DNA of 64,000 nucleotides, taken from contig JAUNOK010000002.1 in the NCBI GenBank assembly GCA_030537195.1, forward strand, positions 85,632 to 149,631, given 5' to 3'. Source of the stretch: Eubacteriales bacterium (lineage in GTDB: Bacteria > Bacillota > Clostridia > Lachnospirales > Lachnospiraceae). Numbering within the stretch: position 1 is the stretch's first letter; the number at the start of each line of letters is the position of its first letter. The notes under the pieces are model-generated. The model was given only the letters and a program-made list of their open reading frames with translations, ran no database searches and was not told the DNA's origin. The position numbers were made by a program, and so were the translations under genes. This document shows, one piece after another, positions 34,264-43,520 of the stretch.

Positions 34264-35718
34264 TCAATTATTAACACCGTGATGAGACATCGGCGTTGTT
34301 GATGTTATCGGTAAAAATGTATATCCTTCCGATAATCCCCATTCAATTATCTGTTCAACAGCGTCCACACTGAAGTCCTTAATATCATGCTGTAAAACTA
34401 TAGATACATTATTCTTCTTAATTCCATTAATAACATTGCTTACTACCTGTGAAGTGCTTGTTGTTGCCCCGGCGTCTCCACTTGAAACATTCCAGTCACA
34501 ATATCTGAATCCACGTTCCTGAACAGCACATACAAGCTGGCTCATTATTCCGCTGCAGTATCTTCTGCTTATAGTATTAGATGAACCTCCCGGAAATCTT
34601 ACAATATCAGCACTCTTTCCAGTCTGTGCAATTATAATATTATTCATCTCATTAAGATCATCAAAATATGCATCAACGCTCTGATATATTCTTGCATAAT
34701 CATGTGATGCAGAATGTATTGCTACGGTATGGCCTTTCTGTGCCTCTTTCGCAATAAGGTTCTGATAATCAGGTTTACCATTAGTTACGAAAAATGTTAC
34801 TTTCACATTGTATCTGTCAAGAATATCCAGAAGTTTATCTGTATATGGTCCCGGACCATCATCAAAAGTCAGATAAACCACCTTATCACCTGGATTAACT
34901 GCATTATCCGGCATAGGCGTATATACTTTAATTGTTCTTTCTACTCTTGCTTCATTACCAGAACTATCAGACACCGTATATGTTACTGTATACTTGCCTG
35001 CATTCTCAGTATCTACATTACCAGATACGCACACCTTATCAGTAACATCACCGTCGCATATATCAACTGCTGAGTATCCCGGATCTTTATATTCAGAACC
35101 TTTCTTTACATAATAAACATCTCCGCCATCAAGGAATATTCCAGGTGCTGTTGTATCAACTACATGCACAATTCTTTCTGCATGTGCTTCATTGCCTGAG
35201 GAGTCTTTTACTGAATATACAATGGTATTATCGCCAACCTTACGTGTATCTATCTGTGTATCAGTTTCAACCTTATCGGTTATATCACCATCATAATTAT
35301 CGTTAGCACTAAAGCCTGCTTCTTCATAAGAATCTCCGGCTTCAATAGTAATCTCTCTGTCACCTTCAAGACTGATAACCGGAGCCTGTGTATCCACAAC
35401 GTCCACAGCCACCTTCTTAGATACATGTTTCTTTTTTCTTGAAGCAACAACCTTTATCTCATATTGTCCAAGCTTTGTAACATCAACATCTCCATCGATT
35501 TCAATGTCTGTTTTATCCTTTTTTTCAAATAAATGTTTCTTAGTTGCTGTCTTAATGACTGATTCATCAAAATCACTTCCATATTCAACAACTATAGTAT
35601 CGGGGCATCGTATCTCAAGCTTACTACCTCTGACTGATTTCACAATAAATATTACAGTCAGAATAATAAACATAATAATCAGACCTGCAATCAGACCTTT
35701 TCCCCATCTTTTCTTCAT
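34264..35718 (-). CDS. Membrane-anchored polysaccharide deacetylase with Ig-like domains
   Basis: About 484 residues from the ATG at 35718. It has a TM anchor near residues 8-28, an N-terminal beta-domain, and two clear Ig-like (DUF5011-type) repeats (about 105-270) with APVISLEGDREITIEAGDSY and APGIFLDGGDVYYVKKGSEY. The NodB deacetylase domain covers about 275-475, with motifs TFDDGPGPYTD, AIHSASH, VRFPGGSSNT and DWNVSSGDAG. It likely removes acetyl groups from wall glycan or another exported polysaccharide in a metal-dependent reaction. A -10 box (35767-35762) lies upstream. An ATG at 35739 is an alternative start; neither has a strong ribosome site. Confidence 0.85.
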   Translation of the reverse strand: MKKRWGKGLIAGLIIMFIILTVIFIVKSVRGSKLEIRCPDTIVVEYGSDFDESVIKTATKKHLFEKKDKTDIEIDGDVDVTKLGQYEIKVVASRKKKHVSKKVAVDVVDTQAPVISLEGDREITIEAGDSYEEAGFSANDNYDGDITDKVETDTQIDTRKVGDNTIVYSVKDSSGNEAHAERIVHVVDTTAPGIFLDGGDVYYVKKGSEYKDPGYSAVDICDGDVTDKVCVSGNVDTENAGKYTVTYTVSDSSGNEARVERTIKVYTPMPDNAVNPGDKVVYLTFDDGPGPYTDKLLDILDRYNVKVTFFVTNGKPDYQNLIAKEAQKGHTVAIHSASHDYARIYQSVDAYFDDLNEMNNIIIAQTGKSADIVRFPGGSSNTISRRYCSGIMSQLVCAVQERGFRYCDWNVSSGDAGATTSTSQVVSNVINGIKKNNVSIVLQHDIKDFSVDAVEQIIEWGLSEGYTFLPITSTTPMSHHGVNN

Positions 35719-35808
35719 ATCAATTACCAGCTTTCTCATTTGAACATAATATTGTATGGGTATTATACTTCTTTTATGCAAGATAAGCCAGTAAAAATAT
35801 TAAGAAAA

Positions 35809-37458
35809 TCAAGCTATTTCAATAATTCTTCCAGTTCTCGCATTTGTCCGGTGAGATATTGATATAACTGTCCTGTTCTCACTTACTCTGTTTAATGCCT
35901 CAAGTACATTCTTCTCAGTATCAGCATCAAGATTAGCTGTTATCTCATCAAGCAGAAGCAGTCTTGGCTTTGCTGCTGCTGCTCTTGCGATTGACAATAA
36001 CTGCCACTGTCCCTGTGAGAAATCTTCTGGTTTGCATATAGTATCATAGCCATTCTCAAGCTCCATGATTGCATCATGCAGTCCGGCCACCTTAGCTGCT
36101 TCAATTACATCTTCATCAGTAATCGAGTTATCATAAAGTGTTATCTGGTCTTTGACAGTTCCGGGAACCATATGGAATGTCTGTTCAACATATCCATATA
36201 TCTTTCTCTTCTTATCATCAGGAATAGCCGTAACTTTCTGTCCTGCAATTGATACACTTCCCTTGCCAGGCTCGTAAAGTCCAAGAAGAAGCTTGAATAT
36301 TGTACTCTTTCCTGCACCAGTTCTTCCCGATAGAGTAACCTGCTCCCCCTCTTTAACAGAAAAACTTAAGTTCTCCACAACATTTTTATCATCATCATAA
36401 GCAAATGTCACATTATTGAAATCAACGAGCACATCATTGTCAGTTTTCTTTGTCATATTCTCTGTTATATATGAATCCTTCTTAACTGAGAATTCGTCCA
36501 TTTCAAAGAATTCATTAATTCTATGTACTCCGGCAATTGCTGACTGGATAGTCTGAATCTCCATACCAAGATTCTCAACAGGTGTGAATATCTGTGAAAT
36601 ATAATTAATTACCGCAACTGCTGTACCTGCTGACATACCGAAAAGTGTAAGCACTGACTGGTTTCCTGAAGCTGAAAGAAGCATAACTACAGCAACAACA
36701 ATCGCATTAAGTATAAGAATTACAGGTGAATATACCGCATCATAGAAATTAGTTTTCTCAACAGCTGCATAACTTTCTCTTATATATTCATCATACCTTT
36801 CTTCCATATAATTCTCTTTGCCAAGAGTATGTATTGTTCTTATATTATGAAGAGTTTCCGGCACATGTCCTGATGCCCTTCCGACAGCCCTACGGTTCTC
36901 AATCTGTGCTGCCAGCATATTTTTCTGGACAATTCTTGTAAATACAAACAGAAAAGGCAGAATAACAAGCAGCACAATTGCAAGTCCCTTATTCTTAAAC
37001 CATATAACAGCAAGGATACTGATTATCTTACAGGCATCTGCAAACATACTTATAATTCCCGATGTAAAAAGATTCTCCACTGTATCAACATCACCAACGA
37101 ATCTTGAAACAACAGTTCCCGGTTCCTGGCTTGTAAGTCCACCAGTTGTAAGATTATTATATTTATCCATCAGTGCACTTCTTAATGCATGAGTTATTTT
37201 CTGTCCAAATACTGTAAGAAATGTTTCTCTTGTACTTTCCATCAGTCCTGTTATAAGAAGGAATCCGAAATACATAAGAATCATATAAAATGCAGGCATT
37301 TCCCCGACAGTTACAGTATCAATAACCTTTGCCAGAATAAGTGGTGGAATAAGTGCTGTTACGATTGCACCGACAACTGTAATTACAATTCCTGCCGTAA
37401 GCAGCCATTTACTTCTGATTGTATTCAATATAACTCTGCCAACACTTTTATTCTTCAT
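35809..37458 (-). CDS. Heterodimeric ABC exporter subunit, catalytic-site half
   Basis: About 549 residues: six TM helices (about 1-310) then an ATPase domain. Motifs are Walker A LSGRTGAGKST (about 378), signature FSQGQWQLLS (a variant of LSGGQ), Walker B RLLLLDEITANLD with the catalytic Glu, and the H-loop SISHRT. I start at 37458, with GGGAGG 8 nt upstream, overlapping the other subunit's stop by 11 nt; a longer frame to 37497 lacks a good site. With the other subunit it forms a TM287/288-like exporter. The MarR gene at the head of the operon suggests drug-responsive control. Confidence 0.92.
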   Translation of the reverse strand: MKNKSVGRVILNTIRSKWLLTAGIVITVVGAIVTALIPPLILAKVIDTVTVGEMPAFYMILMYFGFLLITGLMESTRETFLTVFGQKITHALRSALMDKYNNLTTGGLTSQEPGTVVSRFVGDVDTVENLFTSGIISMFADACKIISILAVIWFKNKGLAIVLLVILPFLFVFTRIVQKNMLAAQIENRRAVGRASGHVPETLHNIRTIHTLGKENYMEERYDEYIRESYAAVEKTNFYDAVYSPVILILNAIVVAVVMLLSASGNQSVLTLFGMSAGTAVAVINYISQIFTPVENLGMEIQTIQSAIAGVHRINEFFEMDEFSVKKDSYITENMTKKTDNDVLVDFNNVTFAYDDDKNVVENLSFSVKEGEQVTLSGRTGAGKSTIFKLLLGLYEPGKGSVSIAGQKVTAIPDDKKRKIYGYVEQTFHMVPGTVKDQITLYDNSITDEDVIEAAKVAGLHDAIMELENGYDTICKPEDFSQGQWQLLSIARAAAAKPRLLLLDEITANLDADTEKNVLEALNRVSENRTVISISHRTNARTGRIIEIA

Positions 37459-39193
37459 CAGATGTTCCTCCCTTCTGTTCATTATAAAGGACTGCATACT
37501 GTGGGCACTTCTTCATAATCTCATCATGTGTGCCAACAACAGTTTTTCCGTTCTCCATCCATATAACCTTATCCATCTGTGGGAACATATATAGTCTGTG
37601 TGATATAAGAAGCACAACACAGTCCTTGGTATATTCTTTAAGATTTGCAAACACCTTTCTTTCAGTGTCTTTATCAAGTGCTGAAAACGGATCATCTAAT
37701 ATAATTAATGGCTTCTTATGGCATAGCGTTCTTGCAAGTGCAAGTCTCTGTGCCTGTCCACCTGACAGTCTTACTCCTGTATTACCAACCATTGTATCCT
37801 GTCCTTTTTCCATCTCATTTACTTCTTCATCAAAGCATACAGCCTTAAGAAGCTTGGTTGTGTCCGCATCATCGCCCATCAGAATATTATTCTTAATGGT
37901 ATCATTAAACAATTCCGGGTCATGTCCCAGATATGCAACAAGTCCTGCCTTCTTAGTGTTGTCAAGTTCTGCAAGCTCGCTGCCCTCTATTTTAACACTT
38001 CCCTTATATGGATATTCACACAGGAACACCTTTCCAAGAGTTGACTTACCACACGCAACAGAGCCTGTAACACCGATAATATCGCCTTTTTCTGCTTCAA
38101 ATGTTACATCTTCGAATATATCAGAGCCTCCCGGATAAGCAAATGTAAGTCCATTTACTTCAAGTATGTCACACTTTACATCATTATCAGCATTTTTATA
38201 ATCCTCATGTTTCATAAGCGGCTTAATTCTCCTCCACGAAACCTGTGCCTTATGTACTGCATTAAACAGCTTTGCTGCATGTGAAGACTTTTCAGAAAGC
38301 TTTGCAAAGCATGATACAAATGTAGCTAAAACTGCAATATCCCAGCTTTTCCAGCCTGTTCCAAGGACATTCTTACTTCCGAAATACAATATAAATATAA
38401 CTCCGGCAAGTGAAATAACCTTGTATATCGGTGGAAATGCTGTTCCCCATATATTTGCCTTAACTGCCGACTTTTCATAGGCAGTAAGATTATCTTCGTA
38501 AGCCTGTTTTCTTTCCTGCTCGCAGCCATACACACGGTATGTAACTGCATTTCCAGCCCTGTCCAGCGTTGCTGCACTAAGTCTTCCTGACTGTACCTTA
38601 TATTCCGCACCTGTCTTTTGTACAACAACTTTCATCTTCTCTGCAATAATATAAGATATAGGTGGAAATATCATACATATAAGTCCTAACCTCCAGTCAT
38701 AGAAAAGTAACATTCCAGCGTATGCTGCAAGTGCAACACCTGTATCAAATATTTCTGTTGTAAACTTTCTCATTCCCTCAGCACAGTCATCAACATCAAG
38801 AATTGCTTTAGTAAGAATATCTCCCGCACCTTCTTCCTGTAACTGCGGTCTGCTTTTATGTACAAGGCTGTTATACAGAACCTCTTTCATGTTCTTATTA
38901 ACATTATTAGCAAATCTTCTTACATAGAATCTCTTGATATATCTTGATATCTGCACTACAGCTATTGCGATTACATAACATATTACAAGAACAAGCATAT
39001 CTGTAAATGTTGATTTCCCGCCAAGAATATTAACAAGACAACCTGTCATTCGTCCTTCAAACCAAGGACCTGCAAGAAGTCCGAGATTATATATAAGACC
39101 AGACACCGTTATTATCAGAAGTACAGGCCACTGGGATTTAAAATAATATGACACCCTGTCGGTCATAGTATTATTCTTTTCTGTGTTACTCAT
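37448..39193 (-). CDS. Heterodimeric ABC exporter subunit, degenerate-site half
   Basis: 581 residues with six TM helices (about 20-310) and an ATPase domain. Walker A is GSVACGKST (about 387), the signature is LSGGQAQR, and Walker B reads LIILDDPFSALD, where the catalytic Glu is replaced by Asp. This marks the degenerate ATPase site typical of heterodimeric exporters, complemented by the partner gene downstream. The start overlaps the marR stop by 8 nt. The pair probably exports a drug, peptide or lipid. Confidence 0.92.
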   Translation of the reverse strand: MSNTEKNNTMTDRVSYYFKSQWPVLLIITVSGLIYNLGLLAGPWFEGRMTGCLVNILGGKSTFTDMLVLVICYVIAIAVVQISRYIKRFYVRRFANNVNKNMKEVLYNSLVHKSRPQLQEEGAGDILTKAILDVDDCAEGMRKFTTEIFDTGVALAAYAGMLLFYDWRLGLICMIFPPISYIIAEKMKVVVQKTGAEYKVQSGRLSAATLDRAGNAVTYRVYGCEQERKQAYEDNLTAYEKSAVKANIWGTAFPPIYKVISLAGVIFILYFGSKNVLGTGWKSWDIAVLATFVSCFAKLSEKSSHAAKLFNAVHKAQVSWRRIKPLMKHEDYKNADNDVKCDILEVNGLTFAYPGGSDIFEDVTFEAEKGDIIGVTGSVACGKSTLGKVFLCEYPYKGSVKIEGSELAELDNTKKAGLVAYLGHDPELFNDTIKNNILMGDDADTTKLLKAVCFDEEVNEMEKGQDTMVGNTGVRLSGGQAQRLALARTLCHKKPLIILDDPFSALDKDTERKVFANLKEYTKDCVVLLISHRLYMFPQMDKVIWMENGKTVVGTHDEIMKKCPQYAVLYNEQKGGTSDEE

Positions 39194-39671
39194 CTTCGTT
39201 ATCCTCTTTTCCTATATGTGCAACTCTTTCTGACACATGTGTGAATCCTGCCCTTCTCTCTTCCTTGGAACGCCAGTACAGCTTATCAAGCAACTCACAG
39301 AATGTCTGTTTCTCATCCTCATTAAGCCCTTCAAGCAGCCAGTCATAGAACACACTTTCAATATTGGCTTTGGAATTCTTTAACTGTTCTGCCTTTTCGG
39401 TGGCATAAAGCAGCTGACTTCTTCCATCATCAGGATTAGGCTTTCTGTACAGATACCCTTTGTTCTCAAGGCTTGCTGCCCTTCGTGCCGCAGCTCCCTT
39501 ATCAATCTTTAACTGTTCCCTGACATCTGCCTGAGTGATACCCGGATTGTGTCTTACAAGATGAATAAAATCAAATTCCGCAGTCCCGATACCTTCCTCC
39601 TTCATCGTCTGAACAGTGAATTTAGAAGCTTCTCTTGCTATCTTCGTTATCTTTCTTTCTGAATTATCCAT
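39186..39671 (-). CDS. MarR family transcriptional regulator of the ABC exporter
   Basis: 161 residues with the winged-helix domain at about 40-110: GITQADVREQLKIDKGAAAR is the recognition helix region, then RKPNPDDGRSQLLY is the wing. It heads the operon with two overlapping ABC exporter genes. The large palindrome between its start and its -35 box should be its operator. It probably represses the exporter until a drug binds. A GGAG motif precedes the ATG at 39671. Confidence 0.88.
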   Translation of the reverse strand: MDNSERKITKIAREASKFTVQTMKEEGIGTAEFDFIHLVRHNPGITQADVREQLKIDKGAAARRAASLENKGYLYRKPNPDDGRSQLLYATEKAEQLKNSKANIESVFYDWLLEGLNEDEKQTFCELLDKLYWRSKEERRAGFTHVSERVAHIGKEDNEDE

Positions 39672-39690
39672 AATAAAAATCTCCTAAAAC

Positions 39691-39737
39691 AAAATAGATG
39701 TACCTACATCCAAACTGGATGATAGTACATCTATTTT
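39691..39737. promoter_or_regulatory. 47-bp palindromic operator of the marR-ABC operon
   Basis: The left arm 39691-39712 and right arm 39716-39737 are 22-bp inverted copies with three mismatches around AAC, starting with AAAATAGATGTAC. A direct copy of the right half (ATGATAxTACATCTATTTTTC) recurs at 39766-39786, across the stop codon of the next gene. The position over the -10 box suggests repressor binding, perhaps by two dimers. Confidence 0.7.
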
Positions 39738-39747
39738 TCAAAGTCAA
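39719..39747 (-). promoter_or_regulatory. Promoter of the marR-ABC exporter operon
   Basis: TTGACT (39747-39742) and TATCAT (39724-39719) with 17-nt spacing on the minus strand. The -10 box lies inside the palindromic operator. Confidence 0.75.
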
Positions 39748-39777
39748 CTCTAATTCAAAAAATATATGATATTACAT

Positions 39778-40668
39778 CTATTTTTCTTTTTTCACTGAAA
39801 CATCTGATATTTTCTCATAATATTTAACAAGTGCACTATGGTCTTCTTTGCCACAGCCATCATTCTTTATTGCCTGCATCATCTCCATTACTGATGCTGT
39901 AAGTGGAAGTGATGTGTCAGTTGCATGCGCTGCATTCAAAGCATTTGCAAGGTCCTTAATATGCAGTTCTATTCTGAAGCCAGGTTTGAAATTATGTTCC
40001 ATCATCATAGGAGCTTTGGCGTCAAGAACTGTGGAGCCTGCAAGCCCTCCCCTTATTGCATTATACACAAGTTCAGGATCAGCACCATTCTTAACAGCAA
40101 GTGTCATAGCTTCTGATACAGCAGCTATGTTAACAGCTACGATTACCTGATTAGCAAGCTTTGCCACATTACCAGAGCCAAGCTCTCCTACATAGACAAC
40201 CGAACCAGCCATACTCATAAGAAGGTCATAAAACTTGTCAAAATCAGTCCTTGAACCACCAGCCATAACCGAGAGTGTTCCATCAATGGCTTTAGGTTCA
40301 CCTCCACTTACAGGTGCGTCCATCATACTTATTCCCTTCTTTGCAAGTTCAGCACCTATTGCCTTACTCTCTACCGGGTCAATTGAACTCATATCTATTA
40401 CAGTGAGTCCCTCTTTAGCACCTTCTATTATTCCATTAGTTCCAAGACACACTTCTCTTACCTGTGGAGAATTAGGAAGCATTGTTATAACCACATCACA
40501 CTGGCTTGCAACCTGTGCAGGTGTATCTCCCTTTGATGCTCCAAGTCCGACAAGCTCATCTACTGCCTGACTGCTTCTGTTTCCTACAACAAGTTCATAT
40601 CCTGCCTTAAGAAGATTCTTACTCATAGGCTTACCCATTATTCCTAAACCAATAAATCCAACTTTCAT
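39778..40668 (-). CDS. Beta-hydroxyacid dehydrogenase (GarR / 3-hydroxyisobutyrate dehydrogenase family)
   Basis: About 296 residues. The NAD(P) loop is VGFIGLGIMGKPMSKNL at the N-terminus; APVSGGEPKAIDGTLSVMAGG (about 120) binds substrate; the catalytic lysine lies in GSGNVAKLANQ (about 170). The sequence is closest in style to tartronate semialdehyde (2-hydroxy-3-oxopropionate) reductases. It interconverts small 3-hydroxyacids and semialdehydes. I use the ATG at 40668 after GGAGG; a TTG two codons earlier is possible. It is divergent from a double-cupin gene. Its stop codon overlaps a copy of the MarR operator motif. Confidence 0.88.
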   Translation of the reverse strand: MKVGFIGLGIMGKPMSKNLLKAGYELVVGNRSSQAVDELVGLGASKGDTPAQVASQCDVVITMLPNSPQVREVCLGTNGIIEGAKEGLTVIDMSSIDPVESKAIGAELAKKGISMMDAPVSGGEPKAIDGTLSVMAGGSRTDFDKFYDLLMSMAGSVVYVGELGSGNVAKLANQVIVAVNIAAVSEAMTLAVKNGADPELVYNAIRGGLAGSTVLDAKAPMMMEHNFKPGFRIELHIKDLANALNAAHATDTSLPLTASVMEMMQAIKNDGCGKEDHSALVKYYEKISDVSVKKEK

Positions 40669-40727
40669 AATCAAATTATCCTCCGTTCATTAAAATAATT
40701 GATTTTATTTTACTTTGCATTTATTAT

Positions 40728-40756
40728 ATTTTAATATATATTTATATAAAGGACAA
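40728..40756 (-). promoter_or_regulatory. Putative promoter of the GarR-like gene
   Basis: TTGTCC (40756-40751) and TAAAAT (40733-40728), spaced by 17 nt on the minus strand in the AT-rich divergent gap. Confidence 0.45.
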
Positions 40757-40784
40757 TAATAATTGCATAACGAGGAGAACTATA

Positions 40785-41432
40785 ATGAACGGAGTATTTA
40801 CCATTGAGAATATGCGTCCGATAAGAGATGGAATGACAATTTCCAGAGATTCCATGCTTGGAACAGTTAATAAAGTGACATTCTTTTCTCTTGGAAAAGA
40901 TACATCAATAAGCCAGGAAAGTTACGACAGAATGACTATGTATATCGGGGCTGCCGGAAGTGGTGAGTTTCTTCTTGGAGAAGAACCTGATATTGTTACT
41001 CTTCTTCCTGACTCTGCTGTTATTGTTCCAGAGAAAACACTATGTGGAATGCAGACTGATAATGGTCTTGTATACACAGAAATCATATTAAACAAGGAGA
41101 ACATTATGAACAAGAATGTAAAAGCTAACGAAGTATTTGCACTTAAAGACCTTATATCTTATGAAGAAGGCAGCATTGCTAACATGGATGTGGTAAGCAA
41201 TCCAACAATGAAGTATGTGCTTATGGCATTTGACAAAGGAACAGGACTTACACCTCACCGTGCACCTGGCAATGCCATTGTATTTGCTCTTGACGGAAAA
41301 GCTACTATCGGTTACGAAGGCAAGGATTATGAAATCAGTGCTGGGGAATGTTTCCACTTTGAGAAGAATGGTCTTCACAGCGTTACAGCTAACGAAAGAT
41401 TTAAGATGGCACTTTTACTTGTGCTTGAATAA
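40785..41432 (+). CDS. Tandem-cupin domain protein
   Basis: A 215-residue protein made of two cupin beta-barrels (about 20-105 and 135-213). The second has the metal-binding set TPHRAPGNAIVFALDGKATI and GECFHFEKNGLHSVTA. The first barrel lacks the usual His ligands. Cupins of this size often bind small molecules or act as isomerases or storage proteins; no specific role is visible. AACGAGGAG precedes the ATG. It is divergent from the GarR-like gene and ends before a bidirectional terminator. Confidence 0.8.
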   Translation: MNGVFTIENMRPIRDGMTISRDSMLGTVNKVTFFSLGKDTSISQESYDRMTMYIGAAGSGEFLLGEEPDIVTLLPDSAVIVPEKTLCGMQTDNGLVYTEIILNKENIMNKNVKANEVFALKDLISYEEGSIANMDVVSNPTMKYVLMAFDKGTGLTPHRAPGNAIVFALDGKATIGYEGKDYEISAGECFHFEKNGLHSVTANERFKMALLLVLE

Positions 41433-41462
41433 TAACATTCGCCGCTAGGTGCGCAACTCAAC

Positions 41463-41495
41463 AAAGGACTGCCGTATTACTTACGACAGTCCTTT
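41463..41495. terminator. Bidirectional terminator between cupin and zinc-ribbon operon
   Basis: AAAGGACTG (41463-41471) and CAGTCCTTT (41487-41495) with inner CCGT/ACG pairs. U-rich tracts follow on both strands. The hairpin overlaps the 3' end of the convergent gene at 41481. Confidence 0.75.
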
Positions 41496-41918
41496 ATTAA
41501 TATATGTATTCTTAACATTTTCCAAAGCTTCCTTAAACAACACATTATTAAACTGTGCGTTGTCTATATCTTTTACAATCTGCTCTGCTTTAGCTGATTC
41601 TCCCTTATTAACATACACATTGTAATCAATTGCTTTCTTATACGCATCTGCAAATGTATAATAATCCTGTGTATTGTTATCAATCTCTTTGCCCATTCCG
41701 ATATTATACTCTGTTTTTTCAAGAAGTCTGTCATAACTGCCATCGATAAAATCCTGATAAAGACTGTCTTCCTCATATCCCGACATTCTTCCATTAATTC
41801 TGTACATATCCTCAAATATATTGGCTGCACATGGAATTATAATAACAATCATAATCGCACATATCACATAGAAAAGAACTGATATATTAAACTTTTTCTT
41901 CTTTATTATCCTTCTCAT
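41481..41918 (-). CDS. Small membrane-anchored protein, third gene of zinc-ribbon operon
   Basis: 145 residues: a basic N-terminus (MRRIIKKKKF), one TM (about 12-32), and an extracytoplasmic alpha-helical domain. Unlike its two upstream neighbours it has no zinc ribbon. Its external part shares the short pattern of a helix with DGSYDRLLEK, comparable to ENGEYTTVYS and DKGDYEQISE in those neighbours. The start overlaps the preceding stop (ATGA). Function unknown. Confidence 0.7.
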   Translation of the reverse strand: MRRIIKKKKFNISVLFYVICAIMIVIIIPCAANIFEDMYRINGRMSGYEEDSLYQDFIDGSYDRLLEKTEYNIGMGKEIDNNTQDYYTFADAYKKAIDYNVYVNKGESAKAEQIVKDIDNAQFNNVLFKEALENVKNTYINKGLS

Positions 41919-42664
41919 TCAAAGCTCCTCCTTGTAATGAGTGTCAGTATATCCGTCTGTGACATATCTGCAAGTCCCGATATATCTTCATCTGTCAGAT
42001 TAAAATACGCCTTTAATAATTCATGTGACTTCTCATGCATATCCTTAATATATTGTACACTTTCTTCCGAAACGCTGTGATAAGAAGAATTGAAACATCT
42101 GTCCACAGCATCTTCCATATCAGAAACAGCTCTTGCTACAGTATTCATATACTCACTGCTGTAATATGATGTATTATCTTCCTCCATCATATTAATTATA
42201 CCTTTTCTAAGATATGTATAATTACTTGCAACATTATAGAAATCATTCCATGCATATCTGTCACTATCATCTTTTAATGAGCAGTCTCCATTAGAATACA
42301 GACTATATACAGTTGTATATTCTCCATTCTCCAGCAGTTCTCTTAATCTTGTCTGTATCTCATCACTATGTGAGTCATAATATTTCTGCTGTTTTCTCTG
42401 TGCTATATCATAACCAAGCATAGTATTACTTCCTATAACAGCCAGCGCAAGAGCAACTATAGATATAACAAGTGCCGTTACAGGAGCAATGTATTTGACA
42501 AACCATTTGCTGTTTCCAATTACTTTAGAACGTGTTCTGTTAAACTTTTTATCATATTGCTCCATATCGTCAATATGCTTCTTAAACTCAGTATTAGGTG
42601 AACCGCAATTAGGGCAGAATTTCTGAGTCATCTGTATGGGTGCACCACAATTATAGCATTTCAT
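41915..42664 (-). CDS. Zinc-ribbon membrane protein
   Basis: 249 residues. The first 20 form a zinc ribbon (MKCYNCGAP, then FCPNCGSPN; two CxxC pairs). A TM follows at about 52-74, then an extracytoplasmic helical domain of about 170 residues. The zinc ribbon would face the cytoplasm. Starts and stops overlap those of both neighbours by 4 nt (ATGA), so the three genes are translationally coupled. No enzyme motif is seen. Proteins of this layout are common in Clostridia and uncharacterised. Confidence 0.75.
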   Translation of the reverse strand: MKCYNCGAPIQMTQKFCPNCGSPNTEFKKHIDDMEQYDKKFNRTRSKVIGNSKWFVKYIAPVTALVISIVALALAVIGSNTMLGYDIAQRKQQKYYDSHSDEIQTRLRELLENGEYTTVYSLYSNGDCSLKDDSDRYAWNDFYNVASNYTYLRKGIINMMEEDNTSYYSSEYMNTVARAVSDMEDAVDRCFNSSYHSVSEESVQYIKDMHEKSHELLKAYFNLTDEDISGLADMSQTDILTLITRRSFE

Positions 42665-43464
42665 AGTTTTCCTCCCTCATCATATCTTTTGTACAGCGTT
42701 TCCTCATAATCTTTTCCAAGCTTATAATCATAATAGCCATCCTGATACAGCTCATCAAGCATTGTATCTATCTCTTTATCGGTAGCTTTTACTGTATTAC
42801 TCAGATAATCTTTTGCTTCTGCAACCCATCCATCTACTATCTTCTTCTCTTCTGATGAACACTTGGTATAATATTTGTAATTATAGTCATTCTTATTATT
42901 AATAAAATGTACCAGATCTAATGATTCTCTAAGACCTTTAGCAAATTCATATTCTGTCAGTTTTTCTCCATTACGCACTCTGTCATATGTACCTGACGCT
43001 AAGCTGTAATAGTAATTATAGATATTAATTACGTTGTAATGACGCCATTTCTGAATTACATATGAATCACCCTTGTATTTCTTTAAGAGTTCTGATATCT
43101 GTTCGTAATCCCCCTTATCATACAAAGAGTTAAGCTCATCAATGTTATTATTATACCATTCCAATGACTGGTGTATCTCTTTCCTGTTGTGTGAAGAATC
43201 ATACATACTCTTATATGAACCGTATCCAAAAAGACTTCCGGCAAGAACAGCTGCTGCAACCGCAACGCATACTATACCTGCACTTTTCATAGTACTTTTT
43301 ATGATGTATTTTCTGGCATTCTTATCAAGAGACTCCATTCCTTCATTCAGATTGTACAGATCTTTCATGTACTTCCGTTCTGAATTCTCATACTGCATTG
43401 CACCACAATATGGACATGTTGTCTCATTATCTCCAATATCTGCCCCACAGTTACTGCATATCAT
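42661..43464 (-). CDS. Zinc-ribbon membrane protein, first gene of three-gene operon
   Basis: 267 residues with an N-terminal zinc ribbon (MICSNCGAD, then TCPYCGAMQ), an amphipathic stretch, a TM (about 60-82), and an external helical domain rich in Lys, Asp and Tyr. It is the paralogue of the following gene in layout, although the sequences have drifted. The start has a GGGGAT sequence upstream. The unit may form a membrane complex. Function unknown. Confidence 0.75.
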   Translation of the reverse strand: MICSNCGADIGDNETTCPYCGAMQYENSERKYMKDLYNLNEGMESLDKNARKYIIKSTMKSAGIVCVAVAAAVLAGSLFGYGSYKSMYDSSHNRKEIHQSLEWYNNNIDELNSLYDKGDYEQISELLKKYKGDSYVIQKWRHYNVINIYNYYYSLASGTYDRVRNGEKLTEYEFAKGLRESLDLVHFINNKNDYNYKYYTKCSSEEKKIVDGWVAEAKDYLSNTVKATDKEIDTMLDELYQDGYYDYKLGKDYEETLYKRYDEGGKL

Positions 43465-43520
43465 AATTATCCCCTTTTACTAATTATTGTATTATACAGA
43501 TACTCCTTTATTCTGCATAA

